DNA of 6,353 nt. It comes from Clostridia bacterium (GTDB lineage: Bacteria > Bacillota > Clostridia > Oscillospirales > Acutalibacteraceae). The DNA is taken from the NCBI GenBank assembly GCA_017538005.1, contig JAFYJR010000019.1, forward strand, positions 1 through 6,353. Reading direction: 5' to 3'. Below, one piece after another: positions 1 to 6,340 of this stretch; position 1 is the stretch's first letter, and each line of letters starts with the position of its first letter. A program made the translations under genes and the position numbers. The notes below the pieces were generated by a model, which saw nothing but the letters and a program-made list of their open reading frames with translations, was not told the DNA's origin and ran no database searches.

Positions 1-813
1 AGAGTTGTTGAGCTTCCGATAGGCGAAACTTCCGAAGAACAACCGACAGAGGAAGTAAAGCCGGAGGTTCCGCCGAAGAAAGAACCTCCCAAAAAGAAGA
101 AACCGGCTCAGAAGAAGCAGCCAAAGAAGCCGAAGCAGGAACCAAAACCTGAGCCTGAACCTGAACCGGAACCTGAGAAACTGAAGCTTCCTGAGGAAGA
201 GGATAAAAAAGAAGAACTCTCCAACACAAGTATGGAAGTTCTTGCCGCTCTCGAAATGATCAGCGACGAGTCAACGGAGGAGGAGATTCTCCTCGAGCCT
301 ATCGAAGAGGAGCCGCCGAAGCCGGAGAAAACCGGTCGTGAGGCGCAGAAGCGCACGACAAAGAAAAAGGCTCCCGCAAAGAAGCTCGCGACTCCCGAGG
401 AGCAGAAAAAAGTCGAGGCGTTGAAAGAGCAGGAGGCGAAACCTCCGATTCAGGAGATAACGGTACAGCCTGTTCCGAAGAAAGCCGCGAGGGAGACCAA
501 AAATTCAAATACCACATCGAAAATCCTCAAATACATTGTCCCGACACAAAGCGACGGTATGAACGAGATAATTCGAAAAGGTATCGTAATCATCTGTATT
601 GTGGTCCTTCTGTTTTCCATGGGCATTCTGATAAGAAGCACACACCTTGAGAATAAGGCGAGTAAGGAAAACGCGGGAAATTACTTCGTGAACAAGTACA
701 TCTACTCCTACGAAGTCAACAAGGACAACAAGTCGAAAGACGATACTCAGCAAAGTGAAAACACAGATCAGACTGATGAAAATAATGAAGATTCCGGAGA
801 GGAGAACAAATAA
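1..813 (+). CDS. Lys/Pro/Glu-rich single-pass membrane protein, 5'-truncated
   Basis: The frame is open from the first base of the window to the TAA at 811-813, so the start lies upstream; the visible part is 270 residues. An internal ATG at 232 exists, but the upstream codons have the same composition and are almost certainly coding. Visible residues 1 to about 175 are low complexity: blocks of Lys and Pro (around 25-45 and 119-140), a Pro-Glu run (50-59) and acidic stretches. The two Lys/Ala/Pro blocks resemble histone H1-like tails in composition. One hydrophobic segment (about 194-211, GIVIICIVVLLFSMGILI) follows a basic IIRK, which predicts an N-terminus in the cytoplasm and an acidic, Asn/Asp/Glu-rich tail of about 59 residues outside. 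No catalytic domain is visible and I do not recognise the family. The stop overlaps the start of the sortase-like gene by one base, so translational coupling is likely. It may be a scaffold or an adaptor at the membrane. Confidence 0.85.
   Translation, partial: RVVELPIGETSEEQPTEEVKPEVPPKKEPPKKKKPAQKKQPKKPKQEPKPEPEPEPEPEKLKLPEEEDKKEELSNTSMEVLAALEMISDESTEEEILLEPIEEEPPKPEKTGREAQKRTTKKKAPAKKLATPEEQKKVEALKEQEAKPPIQEITVQPVPKKAARETKNSNTTSKILKYIVPTQSDGMNEIIRKGIVIICIVVLLFSMGILIRSTHLENKASKENAGNYFVNKYIYSYEVNKDNKSKDDTQQSENTDQTDENNEDSGEENK
148..177 (+). repeat. Pro-Glu dipeptide run (five copies)
   Basis: Five consecutive Pro-Glu codon pairs (CCT/CCG followed by GAG/GAA) form an imperfect 6-bp tandem repeat inside the first gene. 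It directly follows a Lys/Pro-rich basic block, giving an abrupt change from positive to negative charge. Such runs form stiff extended linkers and can change in copy number by slippage. Confidence 0.7.
800..804 (+). promoter_or_regulatory. Shine-Dalgarno site for the sortase-like gene
   Basis: AGGAG lies eight bases before the ATG at 813, within the last codons of the preceding gene. It supports the ATG in the TAATG stop/start overlap as the true start of the 729-residue protein. Confidence 0.75.
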
Positions 814-3002
814 TGGCAGACCAGAATAACTTCTATCCACAGCAACCGCAGTACATTGATCCGCAGGGAAACAATCCTTTCGGAGAGCCGCAGTATACCG
901 CTGCTCCGGTGCCTCCGCAGCAGCCGGCAAATCCTGCGCCCGAGCCTGAAGTAATTATTCAGGAAGTCGGCTTTGCCGATTACGGATTCAGCGAAGGCGA
1001 CAGTGTCACGACCGGACATGATTTCGGAAACATCATGGACGATGACAACGCTTCGGAGCCTGAGAGCTTTGAAACATTTGACGCTTTCAATTCGCAGACA
1101 CCCAACTTTGATCCGGCGGCCGTAGAGGCTGCGGGCAGAGCTGCCGTTGAGGCAGACAAAGCCACATTTACAAATATGACACCTAACTTTGATCCCTCCG
1201 CGGTTGAGCAGGCATCTCATACGACGACTGATTTCGACAGAGATGTATTTTCGAATGCCGTAGCGGTCGAGGACAGAGAACTGACTCTGCCCGAGGAACC
1301 GACATTTGCCGCGCCGGTAAACCCCGGTGATTTCCTCGCATCAATGCAGAGCGCGTTTGCCTCTATGAACGGCGGAAATCTCACGTCGGCGCCTGTCGCA
1401 CCCGCTCCGGAACCCGTTCCCGAGCCCGCTCCCGCTCCGGTTCCCGAGCCCGCTCCCGCTCCGGTTCCCGAACCCGCTCCTGCGCCCGAACCTGCATCGG
1501 AGCCCGATCTGATCCCGGAGACCGTACAGCCCGCTCCCGCCGACACGGTAACAAACGCGCCGGCGTCCTCAACGATAAATGACATTAGTTATACAGTTCC
1601 CCCTGAGGAAAAAGGTCCCGAATACTGGGAGAACATAAATAAGATGCTCGGTAACTTTGAGCAGAAAACAGTTTCCGATCCGAAACTGACAGAAGAACCC
1701 GAGAAGTTTGTCCTGCCGACACCTTCTTTTGAAACTTCTGAAGAACCGGAGAAAGCGGAAGAACCGGAAGAACCGGTACAGGAGGCAAAGTCCGGCTTCC
1801 CTTTTTCGGAAAGCGCTCAGGACGATGATCTGACTCCTGAAGCGCTGCCCACAACCGTCAAAGCGACTGAGGATGAAAAAGAAGACGATACCGAAATCAA
1901 CGAAGAAGACGATGAGGTAACCGATGAGGAGATTGACCTTGCCGTTGATGAAAAGGCCGCCAAAGAAGCCATAAAGGCGGAAGAGAAGGCGGCAAAAGCC
2001 AGAGCAAAAGCGGAAAAAAGAGCGACCGACGGTCGCACACTCTTCCAGAAGATTTTTCCCGCCAAGGGTGACGCGACATCAGACAAGGCGATGAAATGTC
2101 TCGCAATCTTTGCCGCACTGGCGCTGGTTTTCGTCATAGCATTCGGCGTTTACTCAGTTGTAAATTCCAGAATAAGCCAGAATAAAACGGCAAAACTTGC
2201 CGCGACTCTGGCCGCTGCCGAAAAAGGAAATGTGACATGGAATGACATCTACGCGAAGTATCCCGGTCTTCAGTTCCCTTCAGGCACGCAGATTAAGTTC
2301 GCGGATCTCTACGCAGCAAATCAGGACATCGTCGGATGGATAAGAATCCCCGGCCTGGGTATAGACTATCCGGTACTTCAGACATCCGACGACACATTCT
2401 ATCAGACCCATAATTTCTATAAACAGTCCGACAAGGACGGCTCCGTCTTCTTAAGTTCAAAGAACTCCGTAAAAGACGAGCCCGATCAGAATACCGTAGT
2501 GTACGGTCACACCATAAAGAAGAGCGGCCGCATGTTCTCAAATCTTCAGGAGTACAAGAAGGCTGAAACCTTCAAGAAAAATCCGATTATTGAGTTTTCC
2601 ACACTCTATGGTGACTATAAGTACAAAGTGTTCTGCGTATTCGTGACCAACGGAGCCGCGGAGCAGGACAACGGATTCATCCTTGATTACACATTCCCGA
2701 ATCTCTCAACAACCGAGTCCCTCGCCGGCTTTATCGCAGAGATAAATCAGCGCAGACTCTACAGCACGGGTGTGGATATCCTTCCCACTGATAAACTCAT
2801 CTGTCTCTCAACAGCCAGCTTTGAGTTTGAAAACGCCCGTCTTGTCATAGTCGGCAGAATGCTGAGAGCAGGCGAGAGCGAGGAAGTGGACGCCTCCAAG
2901 GTTGCTGTAAACGAGAATCCCCGTTATCCGCAGGCCTGGTATGACGCCAACAAGGTAACCAATCCGTATGACAAGTATTCACACTGGAAACCCACCAATT
3001 AA
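813..3002 (+). CDS. Class B sortase-like membrane protein lacking the catalytic Cys (pseudo-sortase)
   Basis: The 729-residue protein is far longer than ordinary class B sortases (about 220-300 residues). Residues 1 to about 425 are predicted disordered and cytoplasmic: Gln/Pro-rich start, a duplicated TPNFDP..AVE motif (96-105 and 123-132), an eight-residue Pro/Ala/Glu tandem repeat (202-225), an acidic block (about 350-385) and an Ala/Lys/Glu stretch likely to be helical (about 388-410). A membrane segment covers about 429-451. The sortase domain (about 490-690) shows DIVGWIRIPGLGIDYPV, GSVFL and NTVVYGHTIK, with the conserved His at 566, and FENARLVIVGR with the conserved Arg at 676. The segment that should read TLSTC reads CLSTA (664-668): the nucleophile is Ala668. 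Cys664 sits four residues earlier and is unlikely to replace it. Sortases join surface proteins to the cell wall by transpeptidation; this copy is predicted not to do so and may bind peptide or act as a scaffold. A tail of about 40 residues follows the domain. Family assignment is firm; inactivity is inferred. Confidence 0.92.
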   Translation: MADQNNFYPQQPQYIDPQGNNPFGEPQYTAAPVPPQQPANPAPEPEVIIQEVGFADYGFSEGDSVTTGHDFGNIMDDDNASEPESFETFDAFNSQTPNFDPAAVEAAGRAAVEADKATFTNMTPNFDPSAVEQASHTTTDFDRDVFSNAVAVEDRELTLPEEPTFAAPVNPGDFLASMQSAFASMNGGNLTSAPVAPAPEPVPEPAPAPVPEPAPAPVPEPAPAPEPASEPDLIPETVQPAPADTVTNAPASSTINDISYTVPPEEKGPEYWENINKMLGNFEQKTVSDPKLTEEPEKFVLPTPSFETSEEPEKAEEPEEPVQEAKSGFPFSESAQDDDLTPEALPTTVKATEDEKEDDTEINEEDDEVTDEEIDLAVDEKAAKEAIKAEEKAAKARAKAEKRATDGRTLFQKIFPAKGDATSDKAMKCLAIFAALALVFVIAFGVYSVVNSRISQNKTAKLAATLAAAEKGNVTWNDIYAKYPGLQFPSGTQIKFADLYAANQDIVGWIRIPGLGIDYPVLQTSDDTFYQTHNFYKQSDKDGSVFLSSKNSVKDEPDQNTVVYGHTIKKSGRMFSNLQEYKKAETFKKNPIIEFSTLYGDYKYKVFCVFVTNGAAEQDNGFILDYTFPNLSTTESLAGFIAEINQRRLYSTGVDILPTDKLICLSTASFEFENARLVIVGRMLRAGESEEVDASKVAVNENPRYPQAWYDANKVTNPYDKYSHWKPTN
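1098..1208 (+). repeat. Two direct copies of a TPNFDP..AVE motif
   Basis: Two 30-nt segments, 1098-1127 and 1179-1208, lie 81 nt apart and agree at about 24 of 30 bases. They encode TPNFDPAAVE and TPNFDPSAVE. Most differences are at third codon positions, so the peptide rather than the DNA appears to be kept. They could be short linear binding motifs in the otherwise disordered cytoplasmic part. Confidence 0.7.
1416..1487 (+). repeat. 24-bp tandem repeat, three copies, encoding VPEPAPAP
   Basis: Units at 1416-1439 and 1440-1463 are identical; the third, 1464-1487, carries a few synonymous changes. Each encodes VPEPAPAP, and the copies are flanked by further Pro/Ala/Glu codons. It lies in the cytoplasmic disordered region of the sortase-like protein and is likely to vary in copy number between strains. 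Confidence 0.85.
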
Positions 3003-3023
3003 GTTCAAGGTAGTTGATTTGAA

Positions 3024-4196
3024 ATGGTCTTAAGCCTCTTTTCGCTGGGAGCGGAGATGACCCATCCCGTACGCGATGCGCAAATTGCAATTGAAAATGC
3101 CTTTAAGCAGGTTCTCGACGAGCAGTATTCGTTTAAGAATTTCTCAAACGAAAAGACTTTTGTCGACGAACTTTCAAATGCCGTGGCAAATGACAGTATC
3201 ATTGTTGCCGCTACGGAGCCTGCCTATTACAAGGCTTTTAAGAAGTTTGTCTGCAATGCCTTCCTGCTCAAGTGCAAACCGGCGAAACAGATAACGAGTC
3301 TCATAGAATTCGTTCATCCGGAACTCTCCGATGAGTTCATAGCGGAGCAGGCTGAAATACCCGCAAACGCCACGCCGCTTCTGACTCAGGACGGCCTTTA
3401 TTCCGGTTTCGGTATCAAGGCGAAGAAGCAGCTTCTGATAGTTCTTCCGCTTGATGACAAGCGCATAGACTATGTTATAAACAACAGCCTTTTTCAGTTC
3501 CTGCGCGAGAATATGGACCTCTCCGTTTTCACCGCGGATCCGCTTGAGGGAATGACTGAGGAAGAGAGCCCTCTCGCTCACCAGAACAAGCGCGTTCCCG
3601 GTCAACTCTATGACGCTCTTCTCATAAAGCAGTGTGTGAAGAAACTCAAGGCAAAGGATCTGACGATTGCCCTCGCTGATACCAAGACAGTGGATTTCGT
3701 GGGCAATATTTCTGCTACAGACATAGACTTAAGTGATGTAATTTTCGTCTCCGAATACTCTGCCAAAAAAGAGGATATGTCGGAGAGAGAGTATGCGATA
3801 AACCTTGCGAAAGGCGCGCTCATAAACTCTTCGAATGACCTCGGCGGCGCGATAACAAAGGTGTTCGCGCTGCCTGATGAGAACGGCATGCAGCAGTATT
3901 TTATGTATGTCTGCATAGCCGATGAAGAGAGCACGAACGTGGCAAAGCTCACCGCCGAGCCGGACGAGACTCCTCCGGAACTCATCTACAGAGCCGTTGA
4001 GGAACTCTTCAGGATGATAAGTGTCTGGGCTGACACGGGATACACTGTACCTCCGTATACGCCTGAAACAAATAAGGCACAGCGAACAGAAAAACGCGCA
4101 AACAAAAAGTTGAGTATATACAAAATTGTTTTCGGCGCGTCGCTTGCGGTTGCAAGCATAGCGTCAATAGTGATTGCATATGTACAATCTGTCTGA
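3024..4196 (+). CDS. Degenerate CinA-family-like protein with C-terminal membrane anchor
   Basis: I read this 390-residue protein as a divergent full-length relative of CinA (molybdopterin-binding-like N-domain plus NMN deamidase C-domain, usually a little over 400 residues). The first residues, MVLSLFSLGAEM, match the CinA opening pattern ending in VGTEL. IIVAATEPAYY (59-69) falls where DLVI.TGGLGPT is expected. IPANA followed by GLYSGFGIKAKKQLLIVLPLDDKR (124-147) fits the family segment ending in LPGPP. KKLKAKDLTIALADTKT (ending at 222) fits the start of the deamidase domain, and GGAITKVFALPDENG (274-288) fits its TGIAGP..GG loop. The overall order is kept but the active-site residues are not, so catalysis is doubtful. 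The last 28 residues (363-390) form a membrane segment, which typical CinA lacks, so the body should sit in the cytoplasm. The ATG at 3024 is the first possible start (in-frame stop at 3015-3017) and has a modest AAGG site at 3007; the ATG at 3057 has a better Shine-Dalgarno sequence but would remove the first strand. Gene call is firm; the CinA link is moderate and made by eye. Confidence 0.85.
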   Translation: MVLSLFSLGAEMTHPVRDAQIAIENAFKQVLDEQYSFKNFSNEKTFVDELSNAVANDSIIVAATEPAYYKAFKKFVCNAFLLKCKPAKQITSLIEFVHPELSDEFIAEQAEIPANATPLLTQDGLYSGFGIKAKKQLLIVLPLDDKRIDYVINNSLFQFLRENMDLSVFTADPLEGMTEEESPLAHQNKRVPGQLYDALLIKQCVKKLKAKDLTIALADTKTVDFVGNISATDIDLSDVIFVSEYSAKKEDMSEREYAINLAKGALINSSNDLGGAITKVFALPDENGMQQYFMYVCIADEESTNVAKLTAEPDETPPELIYRAVEELFRMISVWADTGYTVPPYTPETNKAQRTEKRANKKLSIYKIVFGASLAVASIASIVIAYVQSV

Positions 4197-5031
4197 TATA
4201 ACAACAATAAAAGCCATTCTCAAAAAGAATGGCTTTTCCTTCTCAAAGGCCCTCGGTCAGAACTTCATAATCGACCCCACGGTCTGCCCTCAGATGGCAG
4301 AGGCGGCAATCCCCGATGCCGGATACGGCGTACTGGAGATAGGCCCCGGCATCGGAGTTTTGACAAAAGAACTTGCAAAAAGGTCAAAACATGTCGTCGC
4401 GATAGAACTCGACGACAGATTGCCGCCCATTCTCCAAGAAACTCTCAAAGATTTTGACAACATAAAAATAATTCAGGGCGACGCCTTAAAACTTGACCTG
4501 AACCAACTGATCAAAGAAGAATTCCCCAACGAAAAACTCGTCATCTGCGCAAACCTTCCTTACTACATCACCTCTCCGCTGATAATGAAACTCCTCGAAG
4601 AGAATCTTTCTGCGGAAGCCATAGTTGTAATGGTTCAGAAGGAAGCCGCAGACCGTCTCTGCGCAGACGTCGGCACCAGACAGGCAGGTGCCGTCACGGT
4701 CGCTGTCAACTACTACGCCAAAGCAGAAAAGCTCTTCTTCGTCCCGAAGACCGCTTTCCTGCCCTCCCCAAAAGTCGACAGCGAAGTAATAAAACTTACA
4801 CTCACAAACGACAATAAGAAAGACATAGAAGACGAAGCCAAATTCTTCCAAATGGTCCAGACCGCCTTCACAAAACGCCGAAAGACTATCTCAAATTCCC
4901 TTTGCATCCCGCCTGTTACCAAAGAACAGCTGACTCAGGCTTTAAATGATCTGAACATTCCGGGGACAGCCCGGATCGAGGAACTCACGATGCAGAATCT
5001 GAAAGATATCTACAACCGGATATTTGCATAA
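4180..5031 (+). CDS. rsmA: 16S rRNA (adenine(1518)-N6/adenine(1519)-N6)-dimethyltransferase RsmA (KsgA)
   Basis: RsmA transfers four methyl groups from S-adenosylmethionine to two adjacent adenines near the 3' end of 16S rRNA during maturation of the small ribosomal subunit; it is cytoplasmic. The 283-residue length fits the family. Visible motifs are ILKKNGFSFSKALGQNF near the N-terminus (13-29), the SAM-binding loop LEIGPGIG (52-59), VVAIELD, the GDAL segment, the catalytic NLPYY (125-129), VQKEAADRL, and FLPSPKVDSEVIKL, followed by the C-terminal helical domain. All key residues are present, so it should be active. The start is uncertain: ATG at 4180 is preferred, with a TTG two codons earlier (4174) as the alternative; neither has a clear Shine-Dalgarno sequence. 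It overlaps the preceding gene by 17 nt, so translation may depend on ribosomes finishing that gene. A terminator-like hairpin lies in codons 10-20. Its only link with the upstream membrane genes appears to be the shared transcript. Confidence 0.97.
   Translation: MYNLSDITTIKAILKKNGFSFSKALGQNFIIDPTVCPQMAEAAIPDAGYGVLEIGPGIGVLTKELAKRSKHVVAIELDDRLPPILQETLKDFDNIKIIQGDALKLDLNQLIKEEFPNEKLVICANLPYYITSPLIMKLLEENLSAEAIVVMVQKEAADRLCADVGTRQAGAVTVAVNYYAKAEKLFFVPKTAFLPSPKVDSEVIKLTLTNDNKKDIEDEAKFFQMVQTAFTKRRKTISNSLCIPPVTKEQLTQALNDLNIPGTARIEELTMQNLKDIYNRIFA
4209..4237 (+). terminator. Terminator-like perfect hairpin within the start of rsmA
   Basis: AAAAGCCATTCT (4209-4220) and AGAATGGCTTTT (4226-4237) are exact reverse complements, separated by a 5-nt loop, and are followed by the pyrimidine-rich CCTTCTC. 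On the + strand this gives an A-rich entry, a GC-containing stem and four T residues, the shape of a weak intrinsic terminator. It begins 12 nt after the stop codon of the upstream gene and lies in rsmA codons 10-20, which encode a conserved part of the protein. It could end part of the upstream transcripts, act as an attenuator, or limit rsmA translation. Function is inferred. Confidence 0.5.
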
Positions 5032-5035
5032 GAAA

Positions 5036-5057
5036 AGCCGCCCTTAACAGGGCGGCT
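5036..5057. terminator. Bidirectional intrinsic terminator between convergent genes
   Basis: AGCCGCCC (5036-5043), loop TTAACA and GGGCGGCT (5050-5057) form a perfect 8-bp GC-rich stem. On the + strand it is followed by CTTATTTTGTTT, and on the - strand by TTTCTTATG, so each gene gets a T-rich tail. It sits 4 nt after the rsmA stop and 13 nt beyond the stop of the opposing gene, and fills nearly all of the 39-nt gap. Confidence 0.9.
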
Positions 5058-5070
5058 CTTATTTTGTTTC

Positions 5071-6333
5071 TCAGAACAGTTCTTCCCAGGGAATTACTAT
5101 GTTCTTTACATAGTTTGAGTTGGAAGCGGGAGAGAGGAAACTGATGAAGTCCTCGGTGATGAAAGATACATTGCCGTTGTCGGGGAGAAGGAGCTCTGTT
5201 CCGTTGATGTTTGCCACTCTGCTGGTGGCGAATTCGTAGAAGAGGAGCTTGTCCACGCTCTTGCCGGCATGGCCGGTTACGGCTATCTTTGCGGCTCCGT
5301 CAGAGAGAGCGAAGTCGGTCGCGCCTTCAAGCGAAATCTCTGTGCGTATGGCCTGTTCCGAGTCGCCTAAGACATCGTAGAGGACTTTGTCCTCGGGGCA
5401 GAGGATGTAGTTGCCTTTTACGATGTAGCTTGCGGGATCGTGTGAGAACTCGTGCTTGAAGTCCGTGTTGAGACCGGTTACCTGGGATATGATGAACTGG
5501 GTTGAAGTCTGTAAAACCAGGTCGTTTCTGTAGGGCTCGGCGTACTCAAGAAGCAACAGGTCGCCGTCCTTGACAAACGCATAGGGGAGGGCAAGGTTTT
5601 CGGAAATGGTTACTTCCTTGCCTGAGACGGTGGTCTGTAAGTAGAGACCGTATCCTTCTTTCTCTTTGTTCTTCGCGAAGAAGTAGAAACCGTCCCTGCG
5701 TTCTTTTATCAGATCGATCGGGATAAAGGAACCTGCGTCTTCGAGCTTGAAAACCATTTCAGTCTCGGAGTGACCCTTCGAAAAAGCAAAGGCGGCTTCG
5801 TAGGTCTTGTCGTTTTTGTAGTAGTCGTTGATGTCGTAGTCGACGAAGGCAATGTAGTCGTAGTTTTCCGTGATGTCATTCTGTATGACTTTTACGAAAG
5901 CGTACGGGTTCTCTTTTGCCTTCTTGTTGCTGTATACACCGAAACCGACGAATTCTACATTGTTCCTGACAAAGTAGATCGTAACTTCGTTTTTGGTGTC
6001 GGGAATCTTTACTTTTTCGGAGGCGAAGCTGCGGACCTTTTTAAACTGATCGCCGTTCCAGCGCCAGAAGGATATATCGCCGCCAAAGTTTACGGTGTAG
6101 TAATAGCCGTCAATGCCCGTCTCAAGGTAAGGAGCGTCATTTTCACCATCCAGGACAGACTTCTTTAAGAACTCCTCGTTCGCGTTTTTGGTGTTGCGAC
6201 CGGCGAGATCCTTTTCGTATTTATACATCTGGGGAAGCTTGTAGGCGGTGGCGAAAATTGCAATAAGAAATGTGGCAAAAAGCAGCGCCAGTGTCACCGA
6301 CCACTTGAGCGGAAGATTTTTCAGCTTTTCCAA
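5071..6333 (-). CDS. Membrane-anchored extracytoplasmic protein of unknown function
   Basis: The 420-residue protein starts with a short basic stretch and one hydrophobic segment (about residues 11-30, WSVTLALLFATFLIAIFATAY). No lipobox Cys or evident cleavage site follows, so it is probably an uncleaved signal anchor with the remaining 390 residues or so outside the membrane. That part is rich in alternating hydrophobic, aromatic and charged residues (for example GYYYTVNFGGDISFWRW, near 75-92) and has recurring strand-turn patterns, which suggests an all-beta fold, perhaps a beta-propeller. I see no catalytic motif, sorting signal or known domain. The start is TTG (CAA at 6331-6333 on the + strand), supported by a GGAGG seven bases upstream. 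The frame stays open to the window edge, so a start further upstream cannot be excluded, but the Shine-Dalgarno spacing argues for the TTG. It is convergent with rsmA; its promoter lies outside the window. Confidence 0.88.
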   Translation of the reverse strand: MEKLKNLPLKWSVTLALLFATFLIAIFATAYKLPQMYKYEKDLAGRNTKNANEEFLKKSVLDGENDAPYLETGIDGYYYTVNFGGDISFWRWNGDQFKKVRSFASEKVKIPDTKNEVTIYFVRNNVEFVGFGVYSNKKAKENPYAFVKVIQNDITENYDYIAFVDYDINDYYKNDKTYEAAFAFSKGHSETEMVFKLEDAGSFIPIDLIKERRDGFYFFAKNKEKEGYGLYLQTTVSGKEVTISENLALPYAFVKDGDLLLLEYAEPYRNDLVLQTSTQFIISQVTGLNTDFKHEFSHDPASYIVKGNYILCPEDKVLYDVLGDSEQAIRTEISLEGATDFALSDGAAKIAVTGHAGKSVDKLLFYEFATSRVANINGTELLLPDNGNVSFITEDFISFLSPASNSNYVKNIVIPWEELF

Positions 6334-6340
6334 AAGATAA

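Noticed and set aside
1416..1487. Possible CRISPR-like direct repeats
   Set aside because: The copies are directly adjacent without spacers and stay in frame, so this is a protein-coding tandem repeat.
1217..1585. Open reading frame of 122 codons on the - strand, Gly/Ala/Ser-rich
   Set aside because: It is the antisense reading of the Pro/Ala/Glu repeat region of the sortase-like gene. Its low-complexity composition mirrors those repeats, so it is not a separate gene.
2022..2036. Palindrome GCGACCG-A-CGGTCGC
   Set aside because: It is inside the sortase-like coding region, with almost no loop and no T tract. Ordinary codon choice explains it.
2802..2804. Cys664 as a relocated sortase nucleophile
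   Set aside because: It occupies the first Thr position of the TLxTC motif, four residues back along the same strand. At that distance it should not reach the His and Arg of the active site.
4174..4202. Promoter-like pair TTGCAT, 17 bp, then TGATATAAC (extended -10 form)
   Set aside because: The -35 matches the consensus only in TTG, and transcripts would start near 4209, downstream of the likely rsmA start codon and at the base of the hairpin. Such an RNA would lack the N-terminal codons of RsmA.
5211..5459. Arg/Leu-rich + strand open frame opposite the membrane-anchored protein
   Set aside because: It is antisense to a well-supported gene, has an unnatural Arg/Cys-rich composition and shows no suitable ribosome binding site.
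5669..5682. 14-bp perfect palindrome TTCTTCGCGAAGAA
   Set aside because: It lies deep inside the - strand gene, has no partner copy in the window and is simply the coding of a Phe-Phe-Ala-Lys stretch. An operator there is improbable.
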